Of a DNA stretch of 28,829 nt, positions 1 to 9,404 are shown in pieces. The stretch's first letter is position 1, and each line of letters starts with the position of its first letter. The notes under the pieces were generated by a model that saw only the letters and a program-made list of their open reading frames with translations, was not told the origin of the DNA and did no database searches. Location: assembly GCA_947382415.1 (NCBI GenBank), contig CANCYO010000034.1:1-28829 (forward strand), written 5' to 3'. The position numbers and the translations under genes were made by a program. This stretch comes from an uncultured Lachnospiraceae bacterium (GTDB lineage: Bacteria; Bacillota; Clostridia; Lachnospirales; Lachnospiraceae).

Positions 1-851
1 GCCTGTTTCTCAGCTTGTTTCTGACTTTTTTCCGCCCGCTTCTGTTCCGTCTCCGCTTCTTTTTCCGTCTGTTTCTGTTCTTTTTCTATTTGCTTCTGCT
101 CTTTCTGTTCTTCTTTTTCGCTCTGTTTCTGCTCTTTTTCGCTCTTCTTCTGTTCTTTTTCCGTTCCCTTAGCTGTTTCTTTATCTGCTTTAGCCTGTTC
201 CTCCTGGATCTGGTCCATGGTCAGCGCAGACTTTTCGTCCGGCAGGTCGTCAGCGTCTGATGAAACCGCTTCCTCTGTCTGCTCCAGCATCTGCCAGGCG
301 ATCTCGTAGCCTTCTTCACGGTAGATGACTTCTCCCTGGCTGTCTGCGTTGTCCGTGATCACGACTTCGTAGCTGTTGCTGCCGTTGGCATAGCCTTCCT
401 CTGTCCGGGTCAGGGAGTTGTCGATCTCTGCCAGAGCTCCGGATTCCGTCTCATAATGGATAGGTTCCGGATATACTGCCAGGACTCTGCTGTTGTCACT
501 GAGGAAATATTCCTTAGAAAAGGTCTCTCTTTTTTCTTCTATCTCACTTATGATCTCTGGCTGTACATCTGCCCCTTCCATACCGGGCGTACTGTCTTGG
601 AAGGCTGCAATATCGGTTCCGTCTGCTGCTATTTGCGTTGCTGTCTCTGCTGCTGTCTCCGCCGCTTTCTCCAGCGTCTGCTCCGTGGCAGCTTTGCCGT
701 CCGTCCGCGCCTCTACAGTCAGCACGTTGTTCTGGAGGAGCAGGGACAGGATAAGGGCGTAGCAGAGGAGCCGTTGAACAGGTTTACTGATTCTCTTTTT
801 AGAGAGTATAACAGTATTTTTATAGGTGCTTTTTCTTTTGTAGTGTTTCAT
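1..851 (-). CDS. RHS-like secreted protein, N-terminal part (runs off the left edge)
   Basis: The frame is open from ATG at 851 down to position 1, giving 283 codons with no stop, so the gene is partial. AGAGGG lies about 8 nt before the start. Residues 1-27 are basic and 28-47 hydrophobic, a long-n-region signal peptide. Residues 54-76 are an Ala/Glu/Thr-rich linker. Residues 114-149 carry a segment around YPEPIHYE followed by AEIDNSLT, which from memory is typical of the start of clostridial RHS/YD-repeat wall proteins and polymorphic toxins. From about residue 207 the protein becomes a very charged Glu-Lys-Gln stretch, probably coiled coil. The YD repeats and any toxin tip would lie outside the window, so the RHS call is an inference from the N-terminus. 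The 5' end is a close paralogue of the gene starting at 28542. Confidence 0.6.
   Translation of the reverse strand, partial: MKHYKRKSTYKNTVILSKKRISKPVQRLLCYALILSLLLQNNVLTVEARTDGKAATEQTLEKAAETAAETATQIAADGTDIAAFQDSTPGMEGADVQPEIISEIEEKRETFSKEYFLSDNSRVLAVYPEPIHYETESGALAEIDNSLTRTEEGYANGSNSYEVVITDNADSQGEVIYREEGYEIAWQMLEQTEEAVSSDADDLPDEKSALTMDQIQEEQAKADKETAKGTEKEQKKSEKEQKQSEKEEQKEQKQIEKEQKQTEKEAETEQKRAEKSQKQAEKQ
661..748 (-). repeat. Left arm of long inverted repeat shared with 28651-28738
   Basis: Within the two RHS-like genes the segments coding for the signal peptide and the following linker are nearly identical. Positions 723-748 match 28651-28676 (26 nt) and 661-687 match 28712-28738 (27 nt) exactly in reverse complement, with only scattered changes between. 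The arms point in opposite directions about 28 kb apart. Confidence 0.85.
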
Positions 852-1052
852 GTTGCTTTCCCTCTGTTTGATTATACAGACGTCTTGTTTTAAATTTTAC
901 AAAATTATATAATGGCAATCACGACAATTGCCGAGAAAAACAAAATCAGTATATAATTACCGTTACAAGTACATATTACTGCAACGAATAATTTCGGTCA
1001 ATTATAGATTCTGACATAAAAGCATATGGTAATTTAGTTAATATAAACAATT

Positions 1053-1087
1053 AAAAAAACAACCGCCACTCTGGCAAGTGACGGTTG
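1053..1087 (-). terminator. Intrinsic terminator of the 2013-residue surface protein gene
   Basis: On the minus strand an 11-bp stem (one G-U pair; arms 1077-1087 and 1060-1070) with loop TGCCAG is followed by seven T (1059-1053). It lies about 40 nt past the stop codon at 1127. The rest of the spacer 852-1126 is AT-rich and holds TATAAT-like boxes for the left RHS-like gene (minus strand, 904-909 and 871-876), neither with a good -35. Confidence 0.9.
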
Positions 1088-1126
1088 CTCGTATCATCTG
1101 TATTTATTTCAGAAAGTCTATTTAGT

Positions 1127-4100
1127 CTATTTGATTTTTGCATTCACCTTTATCACAGTTGACTTTTCATTGTCCGCCTGTCCCCTGAAGGTGATTTTAA
1201 ACTGCAGGCTGTAGGTTTTGCCGTTTACGGCGGCTCCGGTGTTTCGCAGCGAGAGTACGCCATTGGAGTAGTCAAATAAATCCGTTTGGTTTATCAGTTG
1301 AATCTCTGTGATTTCGGGATTATTCGCTTCTTTCGGTGTTCCTTTCAATGCTGTGTTTACAGTAAGCTTCACGCTGTTGTATGCACCGCTGAAGAATACC
1401 GGATTCTTAGGGGTGGCGGTCACTTTCGGCCTACCCTGTTTTAATTTGAGGCGAAGCTGTTGTGTAGTGATCTGCGTGGTCTCTCCTTCGGCGTTTTGCA
1501 GGGTCAGTATCAGGTTTACGGTATAGTTGTATTTGGTGATCAGGGCAATTTCTTTTCCGCTTGAATCTGTCTCTCTGGCGTAAATGAGAATCTTGCCGTT
1601 TTCACTGAGACCGGCCCGGAACAAATGGGCAAAGTCTCCCGAGAGCGCGACACCCGTAATAGTGCCGTTCAGTGATTTCAGCGAGGGAGTGACGGTTACG
1701 AAGCTGCCCGAGCGGTTCAGCACATCAATGCTTCCTTTGGCAGACAGTTTTACGGCCTTTTTCGGATCTGCGTTGACTACCTTTACCGTAAGGGAGGCCG
1801 GTGTGCCGGACATGCCCACGGCATGGACCTTAAATTTATAGGAGCCGGCCGCGATATCCTGATTGTTCAGCCGGGCAAGCAGTCTGTTTCCGGCCTGTTC
1901 AAATACGATGCCCTCGTGGATGACGGCCTGCGATTTGGTGTCTGCGGCACTGACACTGATGTCGGTATCGGGGTCAAACCAGGCTCCGTTTTTCCAGAAA
2001 ATCCCGGTCTCTGCCATATCGTATGCCATGGCAGCGGTGTCGGCGTTGAGCTGCAGGGAGGTCTTCTGCAGTTTGAGGGTAGGTTTTCCGGAGTCGAGCC
2101 TGACGGTGAGGGGCAGAGCAATTGTTTCAGTCCAGTTGTCATGTGCCAGGACGATTTTGGCTTTCTGAGTTTTGGTCTTTGAAATGGCTGTGGCGTCCGG
2201 GTCTGCAATGCTCACGGTCAGTTCCCCGTCCGTTTGTGTCAGCAGGCAGCCGTCGGCATCCCAAAGGGCAGCGGCGACCGCATCCGGGGGCAGAGGCTGT
2301 TTGCCGGAGTTCACTTTGATTCTGGCAGCGGTAACACCGGCATTCGGGTATAGCGTGACAGTCTTGTTGTCCAGAGTCAGCTTGGGCTTTTTGGATTCCA
2401 TACCCACGGTGAAAGCAGTCTGAATGGTCTCATAGCCCTCGAAACTCAGCATCAGGATTCCCCGGTTGGTACAGGAGGACGTGATCGTGCCGGTTATGTC
2501 GGGAAAAATGGTATAGGAATACGCTGTGTCCCCGTCGGATTTTGTCAGTCCGAAGTCGCATCCCGTCAGAGCCATGTCAGTCAGCTTTTCTTCTGTGGTG
2601 ACGGTTATCCGGGGCATCCCCAGATCTCTGTAAAATAAATTGGCTTTGGAGCTTTGTTTGATCTTGTATTTCGGAGCCTGTTCCGTCACTTTGACTGTGA
2701 GGGGCAGTTCAAAGGAGGTTTTCGCAGAGACGCCATCCGACACGGCAGAAGTATTTTCTGCAGTCGTTACCTTCACCGTCAGTTTATAGGTTCCGTTGGC
2801 CGTGGTTCTCATGGCCTTGAGTTGATAGCTGTCCGTCTCCGTGCCCGGGGTCAGAGCCTCAAAGAGGGCGGCGCTGTCGCCTGTCAGCACACAGCTTTCC
2901 ACTGTATAGCCGTCATTGGGGTAGATAAACAGGGTGGAGCCGGAGGTTTTCAGCTTGTTTACGACGATGGAGCTTTCGCTGATATTGGGTTTGGGGTCCT
3001 TCACATACAGCAGGACTTCTGTTTTGGTCTTTGCCGCATCGTCAGCCGTCAGGGTAAGCCGGGCAGTGCCTGCGGCTTTCATGGTGAGCGGAATGCGGAA
3101 AGCGCCGTTTGCTTCCTGTGCTTTTCCGGCGGTTATCACCTTGGTATTGCTGCTCTTGACCGTGAGTCTGGAAGCATTGGAGACTTGGACCAGAAGGCTC
3201 CCCGTGGAGGTCTCTGATTTTCCCTGATAGCAGACCGTGTCGCTGCCGTCAAGGATCAGGGGCGAAAAGCCCTCGGCGGTAATGCTGCCGAATACCGCGA
3301 TATCTTTATCCGTCACAGTATAAGTGCGGCGGGCGGTATAGGTTTTGCCGCCCAGGGAGAGACGAGCGGTGACGGTGGCCTTGCCTGCTGTGCTGCCGGC
3401 CTTTAGGATGATTCCGGATCGTGTGCCTGTGTCCAAGGGCGCGGAAACCGTTTCCAAAACAGCGGGATTACTGCTGCTCCATTCCATAGATCCCGCATAT
3501 TGGGACAGGATGGACTCCGGGCCGGAGAGCTTCCATTGGATGTCTGCCTCTGCGGTCTGTCCGGCGGCAAGGGTGTACTGGCCGGAAATGATGGAGATGC
3601 CCGTCAGCGTGGTGAGAGATACGTTCAGGGCGGTTCTGTAGTCCGTATATCCTTCTTTGTGGTACACTGCGGCAAAGCTCTTTTCCTGCATACCTGCAAA
3701 CTGTGTCAGGGCAATGTCTCCGTTTTCCCATTCCCAGCCTTCATAAGCTTCCAGACTGACGTCGGAGAGTCTGGTCTGGACATTGGTCAGTGCCTGCAGG
3801 CCGGAAGGAATCCTGTCTTGTGCCGGTTCGGCAGTTTCTGTGACGGTGACGGTGCATCGGGCCGTGAGAACGCCTGTATTGGTATTCACGGATGCCGTGA
3901 TGACTGCAGTGCCTCTGGAGAGGGCGGTGACCAGGCCGGATGTGTCCACCGACACCACATCCGGGTGATCGGATGCATAGCTGATCTCTTTCGACAGCGT
4001 GGTGTCATGAGGGACATAGTATACCTTCAGTTGTCGGGATGCGCCTTTTTCCAGGGAACATGTCTGTGTGTTAAAACTGATGGAGGTCAGAATGTCTTTT

Positions 4101-7100
4101 GTCACCGTCACCGTGCAGGTGAAGGAGGGACCGTCTTTGATCCGGGCCAGTATCTGAGCGGTTCCGGCGCCTTTGGGTGTCACGATGCCGCAGCCGTTTT
4201 GATTTGTTACCGCGGCAACGCTCTCGTCAGTGCTATGCCAGTTTACATTGGCTACGGTATTCACACCGTCGCTTATGGTGAGGGTCTCTGTCTCTGCGCC
4301 CTGCGCCAGATCAAAATGAAGTTCTGTCCGGTCTATGGTATAATCCCGGACGGCGACTTTACAGGTAGCCCGTTTTCCTTTATAGAATGCTGTGATCACG
4401 GCGTCGCCGGGAGCGATAGCCGTCACTTTGCCGTTTTCGTCTACCGATACCACGGCGGGATTGCTGCTGCTCCATGTGACAGGAGTGTCAGATGTGTCCT
4501 CAGGGGTTACGGTAGCAGTAAGAACTGCGGTTTGCCCGGAGGACAGCTTCAGCGACGTCTGATCCAGACGGATGCTGATATCTGTTCTATTCAACGAGAA
4601 AAAGTTTACCGTATAATGAATGGATGCGGCCTCCCCAAAGCGGTCCTTAAGCCCGGAGACGGACACCTCAAACAGGGAGCCGTTTTGATAGCTGACCTCG
4701 CTTGGTTTCGGGCGGAAGACAATGCAGGTTCCCGAACCATAGCCTCTGCCGTCGATGGAGAAGTAGTTGCCGTTGTAACTTGAAGTTTTCTCATCGAATG
4801 TCCAGGTCTTATTCGAAGCAGTATCCCGCAGGGTCACGCTGACGGCGGAGGTGTCCGGAATCTGATAATCTGTCCCGAGGCTGACAGACCACGGATAGCC
4901 GGATCTTGTGATCAGTTCAAGGGGCATATTGCGGGCAGGCCATGCCACAAAGTCGGAGATGGCCGTCTGATTGCCATCATCAAAGGAATACATGGCGGAA
5001 TAGGAATTGACGGCGCCGAAGCCGGTGGCGGACATGGAGGGATTCAATACCCAGCGGCGGTGTCCGAGACGGTCGATATTGGAGGAATCGCCGTCATACA
5101 GCCATCCTCCGGTAATGCTGGTTCCCAGGGTGGCAAAGCCCATGGCGATATTGCTGCTGGAACAGCCGGTATACGCCTGTTCATATAAGTCGTCGGGAAA
5201 TCCTTCCGGCTGTTCCGGATAATGAGTCATGACGCCGTTTACGGCATTTACCAGCGTACCGGCCTGTGCCAGTTCTATATAGGTTTCGTTTAATATCACA
5301 TCCGACGGGATGCCGGCTACATAGCGGCTGAAGTTCATCAGATTTAATGCATTGTTCAGGCTGTCATCGGATAAACGTCCGGCGGCATAGGGGCTTTTGG
5401 TGCTGGGTTTTACCGCATGGGTATTCGGAAGCGCAATATCGTAGGAGAGTACGGAAGACATACTGTTGATTTCTGCCTGGGTCGGGGTTTTGGCAGGCAG
5501 TCTTTGAGCCCTGGCCGTTTCGGACAGCCAGGACGGATTTGCCTCCAGAAATGCCGCGGGCAGTTTGTCCGCCGTGATGCCCGAGGCAATTTTATTATTG
5601 CGCAGTATGACTGTCTGCAGATTTGTCAGTCCCGACAGATCGGGCAGTTCGGTAATTTCATGGTATTGGATACTGATGGAGTTCAAACCGGTGAGATATT
5701 GAATGCCTTCCAGGGAGCGGATAGCGTCATCGCCGGTGCGCCAGTACCAGTTCAGGGAGGTGAGATGAGTAAGCGTCTCGTTGGTGATGGGGGCATCCTC
5801 TGCAAGCTTCATCTCCTGTTTGATCCATTTTCTGAATACATCGTCCGGAAACAGGCTGTCTTCATAGGTTTTCAATTGAGTTGTTGTAAAGGAAAGCGGT
5901 TCTGCAGCGTTGCCCACGCCGGCAATGGGGTCCGTATTATAGGCATAAGTGGACAGAGTGATATAGTATTCGTATTCTGTCTCGGGAGACAGGGCGGATA
6001 TGCATTCTGAGACGGACATCGACGAGGATGATACCGTAAAGGAGCGTGACTGCCAATCGGTATCGGATTTTGCGCGGTAGAAGAGAGTTCCGTACAGGAT
6101 ATCATACTCGTACCAGGGCGTGATCTGAATCTGCAGTCCGGCGGAGTAGACGCCGGGTTGTATCGAAGCGGTTACTGATGCCTTGTTGATGTCCGCAGGT
6201 GTGACTGTCAGAGGTTCCTGCGCAGAAATGACGGCGGAAGCGGATTCGCCGGTATACACTGTCAGTCTGGGGACGGCTGTTTTGCCCAGAGGCCGTGCCA
6301 GCGCATAATATTTGCCCGGGATGATATTGCCCTCATCGTCCCGGCAGGCATTTGCAGAGTAGTAACGAAAAAGGTCCGCACTATAAAGCTGGTGATTAAA
6401 AATATATTCCTGATTGGGATTCTCTATCGTCCAGGTAATTTTTGCGGAATTATAGCCCACAGACTCTGCCTGTAAATCTTTGATTTTTACAGCAGAGGTC
6501 TCAAGGGGCGGATTGGTGGCAAACTGTTTGGGAGCGGTGAGGAAATAGTATTCGGAAGAGGAGCTGAAAGCAAGGCGGTAATAATAAGTGCTGCCGGGAG
6601 TGAGGGGCCGATTATTTGCGGCGGTAAAATCCCCTTCCAGCTTATAGACGAACCGGGAATTCTCGAAATACATACTCTGTAAGCTGGAATTCTGGAGAGA
6701 CGCAGCAGAAAATCCTGCGCCGGTTACATCGGATCTGGATGCATGAGTCGTCTGAGGAAAAAAATCAAGCGTGCTGTCCGTGGTATATAAAATAGTAAAA
6801 TTGGATATTGCCGGATAATATGTGGATTCAAAAGAGATATCAGTTGACAAATGCACGGAGTAGCTTCCCGCCGTCATGGAAGTATTGGTCAGAGTATAGC
6901 CCAAAGTATCATCAATGGGATAGCCGGTGGCAGCATCAGCCTCGGACACCACAGTATATGGCGGAAAGGAATCCCCGGAATCAGGTCCGTCCCAGGAAGA
7001 TACGGATTCTTCCGGGGCCGAGTTGTCCTGAAGAGACGCGGTATACTCTGAATCTGCCAAAGATGCGGCATGGATGTATGTTCCGGTCCGGGGAACGGAA

Positions 7101-7168
7101 GTGGTAAGCATAATAGCAGCCAGCAAAGCAGATGCCGCAGGCCGTATTCTGACAAATATTTTATACAT
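1127..7168 (-). CDS. Large secreted surface protein with FN3-like, LRR, CAP and Ig-like domains
   Basis: This is a 2013-residue exported protein of unknown role, probably an adhesin or surface scaffold. The start is set by AGGAGG 8 nt before ATG 7168. Residues 1-34 are a signal peptide. Two FN3-like segments (about 222-430) are followed by leucine-rich repeats (about 455-530, with ITELPDLSGLTNLQTVIL) and a CAP/SCP domain (about 600-720, with MTHYPEQ and GHRRWVLNP). Three Big_2-type Ig-like domains (about 860-1115) carry the usual TWSSSNPAVVSVDENGKVTA pattern. About 900 residues of weaker beta-type repeats follow. No LPXTG, transmembrane helix, SLH or choline-binding motif is visible at the C-terminus, which ends in KVNAKIK, so the mode of attachment is unclear. 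CAP domains in bacterial surface proteins have mostly undefined activity. The gene stands alone, with a terminator at 1053-1087. Confidence 0.85.
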   Translation of the reverse strand: MYKIFVRIRPAASALLAAIMLTTSVPRTGTYIHAASLADSEYTASLQDNSAPEESVSSWDGPDSGDSFPPYTVVSEADAATGYPIDDTLGYTLTNTSMTAGSYSVHLSTDISFESTYYPAISNFTILYTTDSTLDFFPQTTHASRSDVTGAGFSAASLQNSSLQSMYFENSRFVYKLEGDFTAANNRPLTPGSTYYYRLAFSSSSEYYFLTAPKQFATNPPLETSAVKIKDLQAESVGYNSAKITWTIENPNQEYIFNHQLYSADLFRYYSANACRDDEGNIIPGKYYALARPLGKTAVPRLTVYTGESASAVISAQEPLTVTPADINKASVTASIQPGVYSAGLQIQITPWYEYDILYGTLFYRAKSDTDWQSRSFTVSSSSMSVSECISALSPETEYEYYITLSTYAYNTDPIAGVGNAAEPLSFTTTQLKTYEDSLFPDDVFRKWIKQEMKLAEDAPITNETLTHLTSLNWYWRTGDDAIRSLEGIQYLTGLNSISIQYHEITELPDLSGLTNLQTVILRNNKIASGITADKLPAAFLEANPSWLSETARAQRLPAKTPTQAEINSMSSVLSYDIALPNTHAVKPSTKSPYAAGRLSDDSLNNALNLMNFSRYVAGIPSDVILNETYIELAQAGTLVNAVNGVMTHYPEQPEGFPDDLYEQAYTGCSSSNIAMGFATLGTSITGGWLYDGDSSNIDRLGHRRWVLNPSMSATGFGAVNSYSAMYSFDDGNQTAISDFVAWPARNMPLELITRSGYPWSVSLGTDYQIPDTSAVSVTLRDTASNKTWTFDEKTSSYNGNYFSIDGRGYGSGTCIVFRPKPSEVSYQNGSLFEVSVSGLKDRFGEAASIHYTVNFFSLNRTDISIRLDQTSLKLSSGQTAVLTATVTPEDTSDTPVTWSSSNPAVVSVDENGKVTAIAPGDAVITAFYKGKRATCKVAVRDYTIDRTELHFDLAQGAETETLTISDGVNTVANVNWHSTDESVAAVTNQNGCGIVTPKGAGTAQILARIKDGPSFTCTVTVTKDILTSISFNTQTCSLEKGASRQLKVYYVPHDTTLSKEISYASDHPDVVSVDTSGLVTALSRGTAVITASVNTNTGVLTARCTVTVTETAEPAQDRIPSGLQALTNVQTRLSDVSLEAYEGWEWENGDIALTQFAGMQEKSFAAVYHKEGYTDYRTALNVSLTTLTGISIISGQYTLAAGQTAEADIQWKLSGPESILSQYAGSMEWSSSNPAVLETVSAPLDTGTRSGIILKAGSTAGKATVTARLSLGGKTYTARRTYTVTDKDIAVFGSITAEGFSPLILDGSDTVCYQGKSETSTGSLLVQVSNASRLTVKSSNTKVITAGKAQEANGAFRIPLTMKAAGTARLTLTADDAAKTKTEVLLYVKDPKPNISESSIVVNKLKTSGSTLFIYPNDGYTVESCVLTGDSAALFEALTPGTETDSYQLKAMRTTANGTYKLTVKVTTAENTSAVSDGVSAKTSFELPLTVKVTEQAPKYKIKQSSKANLFYRDLGMPRITVTTEEKLTDMALTGCDFGLTKSDGDTAYSYTIFPDITGTITSSCTNRGILMLSFEGYETIQTAFTVGMESKKPKLTLDNKTVTLYPNAGVTAARIKVNSGKQPLPPDAVAAALWDADGCLLTQTDGELTVSIADPDATAISKTKTQKAKIVLAHDNWTETIALPLTVRLDSGKPTLKLQKTSLQLNADTAAMAYDMAETGIFWKNGAWFDPDTDISVSAADTKSQAVIHEGIVFEQAGNRLLARLNNQDIAAGSYKFKVHAVGMSGTPASLTVKVVNADPKKAVKLSAKGSIDVLNRSGSFVTVTPSLKSLNGTITGVALSGDFAHLFRAGLSENGKILIYARETDSSGKEIALITKYNYTVNLILTLQNAEGETTQITTQQLRLKLKQGRPKVTATPKNPVFFSGAYNSVKLTVNTALKGTPKEANNPEITEIQLINQTDLFDYSNGVLSLRNTGAAVNGKTYSLQFKITFRGQADNEKSTVIKVNAKIK

Positions 7169-7210
7169 ATAAAGTCCTCCTCATAAGCATGAAATTAGCT
7201 CTGCCTGTAT

Positions 7211-7320
7211 TGTAGCACTTTTTGAGGAGGAGAGAAACAAGTACTTGTAACTTCTAAATTGATATGTTAAAATAAATCAATAGTTTAGCGATTTAAAGCG
7301 TAACGGTTTAAAGTGCTACA
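7211..7320. promoter_or_regulatory. 11-bp inverted repeat bracketing a divergent promoter region
   Basis: TGTAGCACTTT (7211-7221) and its exact reverse complement AAAGTGCTACA (7310-7320) enclose the rightward promoter. The left arm overlaps TACAAT on the minus strand (7208-7213), a possible -10 of the 2013-residue protein gene. The layout would suit a regulator binding two half-sites, but no regulator is assigned. Confidence 0.4.
7245..7273 (+). promoter_or_regulatory. Sigma-A-like promoter of the sodium:solute symporter gene
   Basis: TTGTAA (7245-7250), a 17-nt spacer and TAAAAT (7268-7273) fit a vegetative promoter, 85 nt before the ATG at 7358. Confidence 0.6.
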
Positions 7321-7357
7321 GAATTATGCCCCGTGAGGCGGGCAGGGAGGTACGGAA

Positions 7358-8890
7358 ATGAAAGTAGTTGTATTGGTAGTTTATTTCGCGGTGTTGATCG
7401 GTATCGGATTATATTGCCGCAAACATGCCACTGATGTGAACGGTTTTGTGCTGGGCGGCAGAAACGTGGGGCCATGGCTCACGGCTTTTGCCTACGGCAC
7501 GTCCTATTTTTCGGCGGTGGTGTTTGTGGGATATGCCGGGCAGTTCGGATGGAAGTATGGGATAGCGGCCACCTGGGCAGGCATCGGAAACGCCATTATC
7601 GGATCGCTTCTGGCATGGGTGGTCCTGGGCAGAAGAACCCGGGTGATGACGCAGCATTTTGACTCGGCCACCATGCCGCAGTTTTTTGGAGAGCGGTTTC
7701 AGAGCAAGGGATTGAAGATCGGAGCCTCGGTGATCATTTTTATCTTTTTGATTCCATATACGGCATCGCTCTACAATGGTCTTTCCCGTCTGTTTGGCAT
7801 GGCGTTCAATATTGATTATTCTGTCTGCATTGTGCTGATGGCGGTGCTGACGGCTATCTATGTGATCGCGGGAGGTTATATGGCCACCGCCATCAACGAC
7901 TTTATTCAGGGAATCATTATGCTGTTTGGGCTGGTGGCAGTCATTGCGGCCGTGCTGATGAGTAAGGGCGGCTTCATGGCGGCGCTGGAAGGGCTGGCGC
8001 AGGTGAAAGATCCTTCTGTCACGGAGACGCCGGGTATCTTTGCCTCTTTCTTTGGACCGGATCCCTTAAATCTGCTCTTTGTGGTGATCCTGACCTCACT
8101 GGGAACCTGGGGACTTCCGCAGATGGTACAGAAATTTTATGCCATCAAAAACGAGGGGGCCATCAAGAAGGGGACGATCATTTCCACGTTTTTTGCTTTG
8201 GTGGTAGCCGGCGGATGCTATTTTCTGGGCGGTTTCGGAAGGCTGTTCTCGGATCAGATCGATATTGCGGCCAATGGCTATGACTCTGTGGTGCCTACCA
8301 TGCTCTCGGGCTTAAGCCCCATGCTCATCGCGCTGGTGGTGATTCTGGTGTTGTCCGCTTCCATGTCCACGCTGTCCTCTTTGGTCATGGCTTCCAGCTC
8401 CACGCTCACCATTGACTTTTTGAAGGATAATTTTATCAAGAATATGAGTGAAAAGAGTCAGGTACTGTTGATGCGTATCCTTGTGGTGGTATTTATCGCG
8501 ATTTCATCTGTTATGGCGTTGATTCAGTACAAGAGCGCCATCACCTTTATCGCGCAGCTCATGGGTGTGTCATGGGGGGCGCTGGCAGGCGCGTTTCTGG
8601 CCCCTTTCCTGTATTCCCTGTATGCGAAATGGGTGACAAAGGCTGCCTGCTGGGCAAGCTTTGTGTTCGGGTCCGTGCTGATGGTGCTGAATATTTTCTT
8701 CCGCAGTTCCTTCCCGGAGATTATACAGTCTCCCATCAATTGCGGTGTGATCGCCATGCTGGCAGGACTTGTGATCGTGCCGGTGGTGAGTCTGTTTACA
8801 AAAAAACCGGACGGCAGCCTGGTGGAGGATGCCTTCCGGTGTTATGACAAGGAGACTACAGTGCCGCAGAAGACTGCTCTGGGCAGATAA
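7358..8890 (+). CDS. Sodium:solute symporter (SSS family) transporter
   Basis: A 510-residue polytopic inner-membrane protein with about 13 hydrophobic helices, the usual length of the SSS family (PutP, PanF, sugar and amino acid symporters). It imports a small organic solute with sodium. The region around GGRNVGPWLTAFAYGTSYFSA near residues 32-53 matches the family signature after the first helix, and the segment near residue 170 (AGGYMATAINDFIQG) matches the conserved turn found in PutP-like members. The substrate cannot be read from the sequence and no catabolic genes are adjacent. GGGAGG precedes the ATG closely. An 11-codon reading frame (7326-7361) overlaps the start as ATGA. The gene meets the minus-strand gene at 8893 with 2 bp between and no visible terminator. 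Confidence 0.88.
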   Translation: MKVVVLVVYFAVLIGIGLYCRKHATDVNGFVLGGRNVGPWLTAFAYGTSYFSAVVFVGYAGQFGWKYGIAATWAGIGNAIIGSLLAWVVLGRRTRVMTQHFDSATMPQFFGERFQSKGLKIGASVIIFIFLIPYTASLYNGLSRLFGMAFNIDYSVCIVLMAVLTAIYVIAGGYMATAINDFIQGIIMLFGLVAVIAAVLMSKGGFMAALEGLAQVKDPSVTETPGIFASFFGPDPLNLLFVVILTSLGTWGLPQMVQKFYAIKNEGAIKKGTIISTFFALVVAGGCYFLGGFGRLFSDQIDIAANGYDSVVPTMLSGLSPMLIALVVILVLSASMSTLSSLVMASSSTLTIDFLKDNFIKNMSEKSQVLLMRILVVVFIAISSVMALIQYKSAITFIAQLMGVSWGALAGAFLAPFLYSLYAKWVTKAACWASFVFGSVLMVLNIFFRSSFPEIIQSPINCGVIAMLAGLVIVPVVSLFTKKPDGSLVEDAFRCYDKETTVPQKTALGR

Positions 8891-8892
8891 GA

Positions 8893-9366
8893 TTATAAGC
8901 TGTTTTTGGTACGCGCCGCTGCCAGCTGTACGACACTGAGGATTAACAGGAACACCAGAGCGCTGTTTGCGAGTATTCTGGTGTGGTTAAATATGGCATT
9001 TACGGCGGAGAGATTGGCCAGATAAAGCGAACCGTTTATTCTGCCGCCCATGATCGCCTGAAAATTGGAGACGGAGTTCATCAGAAAATCATGCGAGATC
9101 AAATTCGCAGAGCAGTAAATGCAGGTCAGAAGGGAAAACGTCCTGTTTTCCCCATGGCTGCCCGCCAGATTGATGGCCGCCAGAGCCGCACAGGGAATTC
9201 CGGTGAGGATGAGCTGTATAACAGCGGTCAGGGGATAGACGGTGATCCATTCGACGCCAAACAGATAGGAAGATTTGAGGGCATTCTGCAAGAGCAGGAT
9301 GCCCGTTCCTGTGACCAGAAACAAGATGGATGTCACCATTGCCGTGACAGATAAAATACGTTTCAT
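8893..9366 (-). CDS. Small four-helix membrane protein of unknown function
   Basis: 157 residues with four hydrophobic segments (about 7-27, 41-65, 79-91 and 130-150) and a basic C-terminus. I do not recognise the family and see no catalytic motif. The start has AAAGGA about 9 nt upstream. It lies 38 bp downstream of an AGCS symporter remnant on the same strand and ends 2 bp from the convergent sodium symporter gene. It is conserved enough in reading frame to be a real gene, but its role is unknown. Confidence 0.6.
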   Translation of the reverse strand: MKRILSVTAMVTSILFLVTGTGILLLQNALKSSYLFGVEWITVYPLTAVIQLILTGIPCAALAAINLAGSHGENRTFSLLTCIYCSANLISHDFLMNSVSNFQAIMGGRINGSLYLANLSAVNAIFNHTRILANSALVFLLILSVVQLAAARTKNSL

Positions 9367-9404
9367 ATTACTAATCCTTTCTAAAATAAACTTTTAAAAG
9401 TTTT

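Noticed and set aside
3500..4783. Long plus-strand open frame opposite the 2013-residue protein gene
   Set aside because: It is an antisense shadow of a GC-rich repetitive coding region, with Cys/Gly-rich composition, no ribosome binding site and no family similarity.
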